64,000 nt of DNA from Prorocentrum cordatum (lineage: Eukaryota > Sar > Dinophyceae > Prorocentrales > Prorocentraceae), in assembly GCA_963575745.1 (NCBI GenBank), contig CAUYUJ010018569.1, positions 122,001 to 186,000 on the forward strand, given 5' to 3'. A program made the position numbers and the translations under genes. Positions 21,016 through 30,100 of the stretch are shown piece after piece. Each line of letters starts with the position of its first letter. Within the stretch, counting starts at the first letter, position 1. The notes beneath the pieces were generated by a model, which was not told the origin of the DNA, did not search any database, and saw only the letters and a program-made list of their open reading frames with translations.

Positions 21016-21600
21016 CTGGGTGGCGCCTCGCTCCGCTGGAACCCCCCAGCAGCATTTGAACGTGACAACAGCTCCGCAGATCGCAGCCACCCAGGGGCCG
21101 CGAGGTCTAATCCGAGTCTGGGTGGTGCTTCACTCCGCTGGACCCCCCCAGGCGCCTTCGAAAAAGGGCGACCGCTTCGCAGATCACAGCCCCCCAGGGA
21201 TCGCGAAGCCCAATATGAATCTGGGTGGCGCTTCATTCCGCTGGACCCTAGCGGCCCTCGAAACTGGCAGCAGTTTCGCAGATCGCTGCCCCCCAGGGAT
21301 CGCGAGATCTAATCTGAGTCTGGGTGGTGCCTCACTCCGCTGGAACCCCAGCTGACTTCGAAAGTGGCGACCGCTTTGCAGAGCACAGCCCCCCAGAGAG
21401 CACGAGGCCTAATATGAGTCTGGGTGGCGCCTCACTCCGCTGGACCCCAGCAGCCTTCGAAAGTGGCGACAGTTTCGCAGATCGCTGCCCCCCAGGTATG
21501 GCGAGGTCGAGCCTGAATCTGGGTAAGACGTCGCTCCGGTGGACCCCCAGCTGACCTCGAAAGTGGCAACAGTTTCGCATATCGCAGAAACCCCCTAGGG
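21016..21600 (-). repeat. 101-bp tandem array, right arm
   Basis: Six copies. Unit marks CTGGGT at 21016, 21118, 21221, 21320, 21420 and 21519, giving periods of 99-103 bp. Reverse complement of the array at 18246-18600. Confidence 0.85.
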
Positions 21601-22059
21601 ATGGCGAGGGGAATCCGAGTAAAAGGCAGGAAGGAGAAGGAGGAGGAGGATGAGGAGGAGGAGGACAAGGAGGACGAGGAGGACGAGGAGGAGGAGGAGG
21701 AAGAGGAGGAGGAACTGCGAGGAGGGAGGATGAAAGGAGGAGGAGGAGGGAAGAGAGGAAGAGGGAGGCGGGAGGAGAAAGAGGAGGTCGTGACCGCAGT
21801 GTTCTATTCACAACGAAAACCCAACGCAGGAAGGTTTTGAACAATTGCTGGGCGAACCGCCAGACTGGGGTAGGAGGGGGCGAGAGACGAAGAGGATGGC
21901 AGAGACAAAGAGGATAATGGGGAGGAGGAGGAGGAGGAGGAGGAGGAGGAATGCGGCACGAAAAGGATGATGATGAGGAGGAGGAAGGAGGAGGCAGGAT
22001 GGGAGGAAGGCGAGAACGAACGATGGCAAGGAGGGTGAGAAGCCGAGCTTCGGGGATCT

Positions 22060-22610
22060 GCCATCTTGAGGCCTTCTTGGGATCCCCGTGGGGCCTCTTG
22101 GGGCACTGTTGAGGCTATCTTGGGGCTCGTTTGGGGGGGTCTTGATGCTCTCTTGGGGCTGGGTGGGGGTCTGGGAGGCCCCTTGAGATCGTACTGGCTT
22201 TTATGGCTCAAAAGGAAGGGAGTCCAGAATTCAAGCCCCCCCCCTTCGGAGGCTCAATTATAACGTGTTGTGACCCTCTTGGCGCGCTCTTGGGCGCTCT
22301 TGGAGCTCTCCTGGGGCTCTCTTGGGCCGTCTTGGGGCCATCTCGAGGCCTCCGAGGCTTATCGGAAGCCAAAAGGCGAGACTGCAAAAAGACATTCATT
22401 TTCCGTAGGTCTTAGATGCATATTGGCCTTTCGGGAGGTCCTTGGAATAATCGAAATGCACTTGGAACCGTCGTAAGGCCGTCTTGAGGCTTCTCGGAGG
22501 TGTATCCGAGGATATCTTGACCATCTTCGAGTATCGTGGGACATCTAGGAGGCCATCTCGCGCTCTCTGAAGCCCTCTTGGGTCCATCTTGGGCCATCTT
22601 TGATGCTCTA
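22060..22610 (+). repeat. CTTGG-type tract with ~10.5-bp period
   Basis: The motif CTTGG (or CTCGG, CCTGG) recurs every 10 or 11 bases; examples are at 22278, 22289, 22299, 22310, 22321 and 22331. Related tracts occur at 41095-41300 and 51095-51315, and a short one near 48664-48735. The 21-bp (7-codon) double period gives repeat-like frames on the minus strand, but no gene is supported. Confidence 0.8.
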
Positions 22611-22680
22611 ACGCCTCGAGCCCCACCCCGTCCCGGGCCCAGGGTAGGGGGTAGGAGGAAGGGTCAAGTTACCACCCGCC

Positions 22681-23507
22681 CGCAAGCCGTCTTGCTCACT
22701 CCCACCAGCCCTCACAACACATAAGTAACACCCGAGCCTGAGCATGTTCAGAGGTCGTCTTTAGATGGGCAGCTACTGGGAACCAAGACCGAGCCGATGT
22801 TCGCGACGCTGGGGCGAGGTGCGCCACGCGTGCCAGGCGCGCCACGCGCGCCAGGCACCCCTGAGGCCCGAGCGTGCCAGGCAAAGCTGGTGCGCCAGAT
22901 GCGCCACGTGCCTCCGCGTGCGCCAGGTGTGCCGCATACTCCAGCCGCACCAGGTGCGCCACGTTCGGGACAGGTGCAGAGTGTGTCAGGTGCGCCTGCG
23001 CACGCGAGAGCACACATCGGGAAACATGTCGGCCCCCACCATCCATGTCGAAAGCCAATGCCCATCATTGTGTCTGGTGGGCCTGCGCACAGCAGGCCGT
23101 ACGCCACCACTTGACAGTTATCGTGGAGCGGCCGCGCATGATCCAGATTTAGCCGCGAGGTGCACTTTGTATAGTGTCTTGTCGGGGATGATAGCTTTGC
23201 GCACAGCAGGCAATATGCTGACACCCCCGCCGTCCCTGTCAAAAGCAAGACACAGTACTCGCGGGCCTCACGAACATGACTCCAGATGTTGCCCCAAAGT
23301 GTATGTTGTACTGTGTTTTGACGGGGATGGTTGGGGGGAGCATCATGTTGACCGCGCATGCTCCACATGTGGAGGCAGAGAACGTTTTGTATTGTTTTTT
23401 GGCATGGATGGTGGGGGAGGGGCCCTCATGGTTCCTGGTTGGCGGCCGGTCGCCTGGGGAGGGGGTGTATATGAATAGGGAATACTGATCAAGACACCCC
23501 CTGGCTG
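22681..23507 (+). repeat. Tandem repeat copy A (no retrogene)
   Basis: First copy of a roughly 0.83-kb unit whose second copy is 23508-23559 plus 24753-25705. Both begin GCAAGCCGTCT...CTCACTCCCA and later share CAGCTACTGGGAACCAAGAC and GGGAAACATGTCGGCCCCCA. Within the unit are shorter diverged repeats rich in GTGCGCCA and later in CGCACAGCAGGC. No gene recognised. At 22719-22733 it shows the site equivalent to the retrogene insertion, unoccupied. Confidence 0.85.
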
Positions 23508-23544
23508 GCAAGCCGTCTAGCTCACTCCCAGCCGCCCTCCCAAC

Positions 23545-23559
23545 ACATGAAGAACACCT
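23545..23559 (+). repeat. Retrogene target-site duplication, left copy
   Basis: ACATGAAGAACACCT, identical to 24738-24752. The last T may instead be the first base of the spliced leader, so the duplication is 14-15 bp. Confidence 0.9.
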
Positions 23560-23580
23560 CCGTAGCCATTTTGGCTCAAG
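23559..23580 (+). other. Genomic copy of the dinoflagellate spliced leader
   Basis: Exact 22-base match to DinoSL, beginning TCCGTAGCC and ending TTTTGGCTCAAG. In dinoflagellates this sequence is added to mRNA 5' ends by trans-splicing. Its presence in the genome fused to a gene marks reverse transcription of a mature mRNA. It lies at the 5' edge of the insertion, directly after the left target-site duplication. Confidence 0.95.
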
Positions 23581-23595
23581 CCATTTTGGCTCAAG
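23581..23595 (+). other. Relict spliced leader (15 nt)
   Basis: CCATTTTGGCTCAAG, the last 15 bases of DinoSL, directly behind the full leader. A leader truncated after CCGTAG is what results when an earlier genomic leader copy is used as splice acceptor (AG) in a new round of trans-splicing. It therefore records an earlier retroposition of the same gene. Confidence 0.93.
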
Positions 23596-23669
23596 AGCTC
23601 GCGCAGAGTGCAAACTGCTCCTCTTCGCAGCGTGAAGCAATCGGTTCAGCAGGCGCGAAGCCTGAGACC

Positions 23670-24335
23670 ATGATCTACATCGCCCAGGGCATCAGTGGGC
23701 TCTGCAAGCTCCCTTGCACCCTCTGCAAGGGTTGCTGCGACATCTTCAAGAACTGCTGCGCGGCCATTGGTGAATTCTGGGAGCCCGTCATCAACAACCC
23801 CCTTGGGAACTACGTCATGGGCACCTGGGTCGGCATGATCATCGCGGGCGCGGCAGCAATCTGGGCCGTGGGAATACTCGGTGACTGCACAGATGACACC
23901 GAGAAGAATCAGCTGATGGGTTTCTGCCTCGTGGACATCATCTTCGCCGTTATTCATTCTGGTATGGCGTACTACATGCAGAGGCAGATCATCAAAGGCC
24001 TCGGCGGCAAGGACTTCAAGGAGATGTCCGCCAAGGAGATCCAGGAACAGGCTGGCCAGATCCTGCTCTACGACGTGCCAGTGTGCCTGTACTCCTTCTT
24101 GGCCTGTGCCGCGTTCGGGGTCAACTGCTGGGGCCTCACCCTCCCCACCTGCGCCGGGGTCAGCAACCAGCCGCACACGGGCCCGGCGGCGGTGATGCTC
24201 GTCTGGGGCCTCCTCGCCGGCGGCTACCTCTTCTGCTGGTACTGCTGCCAGTGCTGCCAGGGCACCGTCGCCAAGGGCAAGGGGGGCAAGGGCCCCGGCG
24301 CCCCTCCGCCCGAGGCCGTCGGGGCCAGCGCCTGA
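23670..24335 (+). CDS. Four-helix cysteine-rich membrane protein (retrogene)
   Basis: Predicted 221-aa protein of unknown function. Start chosen at the first ATG after the spliced leaders (23670). The same frame is open upstream to 23547, but that region holds the target duplication and leaders. Four hydrophobic helices are expected at about residues 48-70, 82-103, 131-155 and 172-192. A Cys-rich N-terminal patch (residues 12-30: CKLPCTLCKGCC, then CC) and a C-terminal CWYCCQCC (189-196) may be palmitoylated or bind metal. A polar loop lies at 104-130 and a Lys/Gly/Pro-rich tail ends the protein. The frame has no stops or frameshifts and the composition is gene-like, so it may be functional. 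I do not recognise the family. Confidence 0.85.
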   Translation: MIYIAQGISGLCKLPCTLCKGCCDIFKNCCAAIGEFWEPVINNPLGNYVMGTWVGMIIAGAAAIWAVGILGDCTDDTEKNQLMGFCLVDIIFAVIHSGMAYYMQRQIIKGLGGKDFKEMSAKEIQEQAGQILLYDVPVCLYSFLACAAFGVNCWGLTLPTCAGVSNQPHTGPAAVMLVWGLLAGGYLFCWYCCQCCQGTVAKGKGGKGPGAPPPEAVGASA

Positions 24336-24737
24336 GGCGGCGAGCGGGCGCTCGGCCGCGGGCCGCTCGCCAGGGGCGACGGCCGGCATGCGGCCGAGGC
24401 ACCCCTGCGAGCCTTCTCTCGGTGCCGTCTGGGCCAGGGTGGCATGCTTGCAACGCATTGACGCTCTCGTGCGGAGCGCATCCAAGGACCAGCGCACTCA
24501 AGTTTGAAAGGCTCAAGAACTCGTTGTTCGAGTAGACTGACGTCCGAACATCTTCAGAGGCAGGGTCGAGTTTGCGTAGCTCCACACGTGAGCTGGACCG
24601 CACACTTACCAGTGATGTTTTCGAGTAGGTGGCCTTATCTGCGCATGCACCCCGACAGGAGAAACCTCTTTAGGCCGTGCGTGGCTTCGTCTTTGCGCCT
24701 GCTCTCGTAGCGCTCTCTGGAGGCAGAAACAAAAAAA
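24336..24737 (+). other. 3' untranslated region of the retrogene
   Basis: About 400 bp between the TGA stop and the A run. No AATAAA signal is seen, in line with dinoflagellate mRNAs. It ends in GAGGCAGAAAC and then the A run. Confidence 0.8.
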
Positions 24738-24752
24738 ACATGAAGAACACCT
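24738..24752 (+). repeat. Retrogene target-site duplication, right copy
   Basis: ACATGAAGAACACCT following the A run. The next bases (GAGCCTGAGCATGTTCAG) continue the tandem repeat exactly as in copy A at 22734. Confidence 0.9.
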
Positions 24753-25468
24753 GAGCCTGAGCATGTTCAGCGGTCATCTTTGCATGGGCAGCTACTGGGA
24801 ACCAAGACCGAGCCTATGTGCGCGACGTTGGGGCGAGGTACGCCACGCGTGCCAGGCGCGCCACTCGCGCCCCGAGCGTGCCAGGCACAGCTGGCGCGCC
24901 AGATGCGCCACGTGCCTCCGCATGCGCCAGGTGTGCCGCATACTCCAGCCGCGCCAGGTGCGCCACGTTCGGGGCAGGTGCAGAGTGTGTCAGGTGCGCC
25001 TGCGCACGCGAGAGCACACATCGGGAAACATGTCGGCCCCCACCATCCATGTCGAAAGCCAATGCCCATCATTGTGTCTGGTGGGCCTGCGCGCAGCAGG
25101 CCGTACGCCACCATCCCCGCCGTTCCTGTCAGAAACCATTTGGCAGTGATCGCGGGGTGGCCGCGCATGATCCAGATTTGGCCGCGAGGTGCATGTTGCA
25201 CTGTTTGGTTGTCAGGTATGGAAGCCCTGCGCACAGCAGGCAATATGCCGACACCCCCGCCGCCCCTGGCAAAACAAGACAGAGTACCCGCGGGCTCACG
25301 AACGTGGCTCGAGCATCTCCCCAGAGGTATACTTCGTATGGGTTTTTGGCAGGGGTGGCGAGGGAGGGGGGGCGCATCGGGTGGGCCGCGCATGCTCCAA
25401 ATGTGGAGGCAGAGTGTGCGTGGTACTGTGTTTTGATAGGCATTGGGGTGGGTGAGCATGGTTCCTGG

Positions 25469-25638
25469 CTTCAGAGCGTGAATTACCTACCCCGCTTTCG
25501 CTTCCAGGCAAAACCAAGTCATACCATACGCCTCCTCGTCAGGCGGCCTGACCAGTACATGCCGTAGTTTGGCATCGCTTGGTATCTCTTGGAAGCGAGG
25601 GTAGTCAAAAGCGAGGTAGGTTTGTTTGCCCCCTATGG
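25469..25638 (+). mobile_element. Possible MITE-like insertion in copy B
   Basis: A 170-bp segment present in copy B but absent from copy A, where GGTTCCTGG runs straight into TTGGCGGCC. Inside it, ACCTACCCCGCTTT (25485-25498) is nearly the reverse complement of AAAGCGAGGTAGGT (25608-25621). This resembles the terminal inverted repeats of a small non-autonomous DNA transposon. No clear target duplication was found, so deletion from copy A remains possible. Confidence 0.45.
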
Positions 25639-25705
25639 TTGGCCGCCTGTCGCCTGGGGGAGGGTGTGTGCATCTATCAGTAGGGAACAGTCGTAAACCC
25701 CTCCC

Positions 25706-27663
25706 CCGAACAGGGGAAGAAAGGGTTTTGTCAGAGAGAGACGACAAGAGTTCGTTAAACCACCTACGCACGCGACGACGAGGCTTATGACATTTGTGCT
25801 AGCACACGAGATTTGCACGCGCTGCCGCCGTCCAGGAGTCGCATGTGGCCTCGCGAAGTCCACCACATCGTTCCCGTCCTTCTGCCTTCCCCTCCGCCCC
25901 CCTGTTTCATCCACCCCCTTGTGTCATACGCCTCCTCTCCTTCCACCCCCCCCATTACCTCTGCGCCGGACCTCCGTCCCACAGCCTCCTTCTTCCTGCT
26001 TTCCCCCCACTTGTCTGCCTCGTCCTCCGATTCCCAGCGTGGCTCGCCTCATTCCTACTTCCCTGCCCCCTATTCCTTGCCCCGCCCCCCGCATCCGACC
26101 TCCCTCATTGCTGTTCCTGCATCCATCATTATATTCCTCTTGTCCCATTCTTTCCTCCATCCTCCATCCCCGCAGTCTTCTTCTCATTCGTATGTACATA
26201 ACAGTATATACGCAAATGTGGATCCATGCATATATAATTAATTGCTTGATTTCCGGCTAAATTTCAAAGGTTGTCGAATCCCCAGGCGTATTGGTTGGAC
26301 GGGCTGCGCATTTTGCTTTACATGTTTTCGCAATTTACGGAATGAGCATGAAAATCCCTAGCAACTGCAATGATGGAGCGCGGCTCATTTTCAAAAAGGA
26401 ACCTGGGAGGCGTTTCGCCAGCCGCCCCAGTCGCAGGCAGGGCTCCGCCGCCGCCCGCCGCTCTGCGCCAGGCGCAAACGGGCTCAATCTTGCAGTCCCG
26501 TGGGGCCTCGCTGTCCGCGAGGGCGCCCAAGCTGGAACCCGAGTCCCCGCCTCCTGGCACCAGGCCCGCCGGGCTTGCTGCATCTGTGCATCGCTGGCGC
26601 AGAGAATTGCCGAGCGGTTCCCGTGTCTGGCTTCGGCGCGAAGCACCTGGACTGGCTGGGCACGTTTGCACTCGCCAGGCAGCCTGGTTGAGCCGCGGGC
26701 GCACGCGAGCGCGCTGCCTGGCCGAAGGCCAGGCGCTGACGCCGTGGGCGGCTGCGCAGCGCCCGGCGCCCCGACGTGGCGGTGAGCCGCTTGGCGCTCC
26801 TAAGGGGTGCTGGCCAAGCAGGCGGCGGCGCCGCCGCCACATTTCCGCGGGCTCGAGGTGGCTGTCGCAGGCGTGGATTCGTTCCGGCGCGAGGTGGTCG
26901 CCTGGTTGGTCAGCCATTGGGCCGCGCAGGCGGGACTGATCGTGGCCGTCCCAGCGCTGGCAGCGCTCCAAGAAATCGCGGAGCTGGGCAGGCGGCCGCA
27001 GGCTCTGGTCGGGCGACCTGGCGTCGTTGAGGTGCGGCCGCGAGGCGGTGGAGGAAAAGCCCATGGACACGCTCGGACGGGTGGCGGCCCAGTCCACGTC
27101 GGCCGCGGCTTCCAGCCCTGGCGCGCAGAAGCCTCGCAGTGAGGCAACCCGTTCCCCGCCCGCAGCGCCCGGCCGGCGACGCTGTGGCCCTCTACGCCGG
27201 CTGGCTGCGCCAGCAGCCCCAGCAGTTGGAAGCGCTGGAGGAGTTGCGAGGCGCGCGGCTCAGCTGCCTCTGCGCCGCGAAAACTCGCCGTGCCTCGCCG
27301 ACGCGCTGCGGGCACAGCTGGCTTGGCGAAGCCCTGGGACGCGGCGGACTTTCTCAATGGAGCAGCACGCGGTGCCAGCGCTGGTCATGATTTGCTTACG
27401 TGTCAAATCCATGGAGCCCTTGCGCGACCAACAATTCAATCTTTTCCACCTATTACCGGTATTACCGTTCACTATCGTCGAATACGGTTTGCTACCACAT
27501 CGCGTATCTGATGTGCTCTGATGTGGCAGACAGTGGCACCATTGCAGGGTGGGCGCCCTCGAAAGGTTCGTGAGGGCATGATGTCGCCACAGGATGTCGG
27601 CGGGCGCATGTCGGCGGGCGCATATCATGTGATGGCATAGTATGCCATCACAGTGGCGCTGGT
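25706..27663. other. No gene recognised
   Basis: 25850-26180 is C/T-rich. 26400-27350 is GC-rich with long frames on both strands, but none has a recognisable motif. A frame at 26807-27142 has near-normal composition and could be an exon or element fragment; I cannot support a function. Confidence 0.35.
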
Positions 27664-27972
27664 TTGAGAGTTGACACCCATTCGTTCACAGGTACTTGGA
27701 TGCGTCCCTGGCAGGACGCGGATGCGAAGTTTTGGAACTGGAGCACGGCGAAGCTGATTGTGTCGCGCAGCGCAAGGCCACACATCAACATCTTGGAGTG
27801 CGAGACGTCGTTGATGGCGCTGCGGTGGCGCGCTCGAGCAGTCGTTCGGCTGGGCCGCGTCTTCCTGCACTTGCTAGACATCACGGTCAGCACGGGCAGC
27901 CAGCAGCTCAACAAGGTGGCGCGGGCCTACAGAGTGTTGGATTTGGCTAAGGTTGCACGACTGGGTATTTAG
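27664..27972 (+). pseudogene. RNase H-like fragment of a DIRS-type element
   Basis: Short frame with HINILECETSLMALRWRAR, then LGRVFLHLLDITV and QQLNKVARAYRVL. The pattern H-I-N-x-LE ... LRWR ... R-x-x-x-L-x-D-x ... matches the RNase H region of tyrosine-recombinase (DIRS/Ngaro-like) retroelements, in which a D-S and a KGRS block normally follow; here both are degraded. A tyrosine-recombinase-like remnant lies 180 bp downstream, which supports the assignment. Confidence 0.5.
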
Positions 27973-28153
27973 CTCCACTTCCCCTGCCAAGAACTCAGCG
28001 GACGCGCCGTCACGCCTGCTGATTAGCTAATTCAGCGATCATCGTCCGCCAGGAGATGCACCACCCGAGCTGCGGTGGGACGATTGCCCGACGCACGGAT
28101 AAGGCAGATCGCGTTGCGTCGACCGCCGCGCGCGGCAGCCGCTCGTTGACTAT

Positions 28154-28816
28154 ATGAGTGCCCTGCGTCTGCAGATGCCAACGACATTGCAAGATATGGC
28201 TCCCCGACCGTGGGATTCAGAGCACTGGAACGACGAAGGGTCAGGCCAATGCCACGCTGAGCGGAGTGCAGCATCTGTTGCGCTCGAGGCGGCATGGCGG
28301 ATTTTGTCCGTCTGGGGCCGCCTAGAGGCGCCCAGCCGTGCGCAGCCGATGCCACTTCGCGTCAAGTCCGTTCTAGCCGGTTCGGCGCTGGAGAAGGGAA
28401 TGGATGATTTCGCGGCTTGCGTCCGTGCCAGGCTCCACCTCTGCATGCAGACAGGCAGCCTGCTCGGCCTGGTACTCGCCGCGGTCCAGCTAGGACACGG
28501 TGACCAACGAGAACGTCACAGTTGACGACCCCTAGGTGGGACGTTGGTGTCATCGCAGACTCGTGCTCGACTCTGCTGGCTTGCGTTGGCCTTTGTCCCC
28601 CGAGACCTTCCACGCCACCTTTCGAGAAGCGTTCTGGCAGGAATCGGCTGCGCTCATCTCCAGCCATCGCCCGACAGCCCCCGTAGGAAAGGGACGATTC
28701 GCGAGTTTGTGAAGCCTGGCGGTCTGTTCAAAGTAAGGACGAGAGGGTGGTGGAGCTGCACCCCGACTCGCACTGCCAATACAGATTCACCACACAGTGC
28801 CTGCACTTGGGGTTAA
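28154..28816 (+). pseudogene. Tyrosine recombinase remnant (DIRS-like)
   Basis: Frame 2 carries AWRILSVWGRLEAPSRAQP, then LHLCMQTGSLLGL, where such recombinases have an R-T-G-E-L-L box (the Arg is lost here). After a stop at 28523-28525 the same frame goes on to SPRRKGTIREFV and TRGWWSCTPTRTANT, matching the SLRRGGAT...F and RGRW...TARIY blocks near the nucleophile. The order and spacing fit one recombinase domain with a single nonsense codon and several substitutions. Inactive. Family assignment is from motif memory and is moderately secure. Confidence 0.5.
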
Positions 28817-28962
28817 AAATTTCGCCTGCTCAAGGACAGGATGGGCACGCGGGGGGGTTCGGCTGGCGCCCGCTTGGTGGGCGCCTCGTGGACGCCTCGC
28901 GCTGGGGGGTGCGCCGAGGTTTCGCCTGGTGCTCGCCCGTGGGCGCTCCTCCGCCTCCGCCT

Positions 28963-29275
28963 CCTCCGCCTACTCCTCCTCCTCCTCCTCCTCCTCCTCC
29001 TCCTCCTCCTCCTCCTCTTCCTCCTCCTCCTCCTCCTCCTCCTCCTCCTCCTCCTCCTCCTCATCCTCCTCCTCCTCCTCCCCCTCCTCCTCCTCCTCCT
29101 CCTCCCCTCCTTCTCCTCCTCCCTCTCCTCCTCCCTCCTTCCTCTTCCTTCCTCCTCCTCCTCCTCCTCCTCCTCCTCCTCCTCCTCCTCATCCTCCTCC
29201 TTCCTCCTTCCTCCTTCCTCCTCCTCCTCCTCCTCCTCCTCCTCCTCCTCCTCCTCCTCTTCCTCGCGGGCGTCC
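28963..29275 (+). repeat. (TCC)n tract
   Basis: About 310 bp of TCC repeats with CAT and TTCC interruptions, shortly downstream of the DIRS-like remnant. Confidence 0.95.
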
Positions 29276-29509
29276 GTGGGCGCCCCGCGTTGGGGGGCAC
29301 GCCAAGGCTTCGTTCTGCGCCCGCCCGCGGGCGGCTCAGCGGGCGCCCGGGCGTCGGGTGGGCATGCCGAGGCCTCGCCTGGTGCTCGCCCGCGGGCGCC
29401 TCGCAGGGCGCCGCGCGCCTGGCACCGCGCAGGTCACGCCGCAGTAGCTCACACCACATTTATACGTGCATGCATATAGACATATGCACATTTGCATAGA
29501 CACGTACGC

Positions 29510-29620
29510 ACATGCTATATATATACACATATATATAAATAAATAAATACAAATATATATATATATATATATATACATATGCACACATATAGATATATGT
29601 ATATATACTCATACATGCAT
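29510..29620 (+). repeat. (TA)n-rich tract
   Basis: TA, ATAC and AAAT repeats forming an AT-rich island in GC-rich surroundings. Confidence 0.9.
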
Positions 29621-29749
29621 GCGTCAACCAAAATCAAAGATTCGACCACCCTCTCGAGCCTGGGCTCGTCGGTCCCCCCTGGGACAGCGCCCCGTTCGTG
29701 ATGTGTGCGTTTTTTCTCCTCCTCCTCCTCCTCCTCCTCCTCCTGCTTC

Positions 29750-29837
29750 AATCAGAGCTTGCCTCTGTAGGGGTCCTAGCGGATTCATTCCCCAATCAGA
29801 GCTGGCCTCTGTAGGGGTCCTAGCGGATTCATATGGT
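29750..29837 (+). repeat. 44-bp tandem duplication
   Basis: AATCAGAGCT...GGATTCAT is repeated at 29750 and 29794 with few differences. Confidence 0.9.
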
Positions 29838-29885
29838 TATGTGAGGTACGGCGCCGATTTCGGCGGCACGCCCGGGTGCCCGGGT
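29829..29885 (+). repeat. 57-bp direct repeat, copy 1
   Basis: Begins TCATATGGTTA and contains GGCGCCGATTTCGGCGGC, itself an inverted repeat. The second copy is at 30101-30157. The sequence between them is an AGCCCTAT-type array. Confidence 0.9.
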
Positions 29886-30055
29886 GCCCTGGTGCCCCGG
29901 TGCGGTGCCCGGTAGCCCTATAGCCATATAGCCCTATAACTTTAGAGCCGTATAACCCTATGGCCCTGGCCCTAAAGCCCCATAGCCCTATAGCCCCATA
30001 GCATTATAGCCCTGTAGCCCTGTAGCCCCATAGCCCTATAGCCCTAAAAAGATTA
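29886..30055 (+). repeat. AGCCCTAT-type array
   Basis: Short units of the form TAGCCCTA or TAGCCCCA repeated with 8-9-bp spacing. Flanked by the 57-bp direct repeats. Confidence 0.85.
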
Positions 30056-30100
30056 TGATTGGGTTGTTTCTCTGGTATCCTTTGGGGCTTTTCTCTTGTA

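Larger units (their letters stand above)
20208..21840 (-). repeat. Right arm of large inverted repeat
   Basis: Reverse-complement counterpart of 17386-19065. It holds one block without a partner in the left arm (20673-21009, with several ATCCCTA/TAGGGAT motifs). It also has a longer version of the 101-bp array and a GGA tract (21635-21780) where the left arm has TCC tracts. Similarity is high but not perfect, so the duplication is not very recent. Confidence 0.8.
23560..24738 (+). mobile_element. SL-tagged processed retrogene
   Basis: A 1.18-kb insertion with every mark of a retroposed mRNA: the 22-nt spliced leader at the 5' end, a truncated leader behind it, an intronless ORF, an A8 run at the 3' end (24731-24738) and a 14-15-bp duplication on both sides. 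The matching empty site exists 0.83 kb upstream in repeat copy A. The enzyme was presumably a LINE-type RT. Whether the copy is transcribed is not visible; in dinoflagellates such copies can be trans-spliced again. Confidence 0.95.
23508..25705 (+). repeat. Tandem repeat copy B, split by retrogene
   Basis: Second copy of the unit in copy A. It is interrupted by the SL retrogene (23560-24738) and by a 170-bp insertion near its 3' end (25469-25638). Homology resumes in register after each insertion. Confidence 0.85.

Noticed and set aside
23547-23669. Upstream in-frame start of the retrogene at 23547
   Set aside because: That ATG lies in the target-site duplication upstream of the spliced leader, so it is not part of the mature mRNA. 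The extra residues translate the leader copies.
26318-27357. Several overlapping frames of 100-260 codons on both strands
   Set aside because: GC-rich sequence keeps many frames open at once. None has a motif, start context or neighbour supporting a gene.
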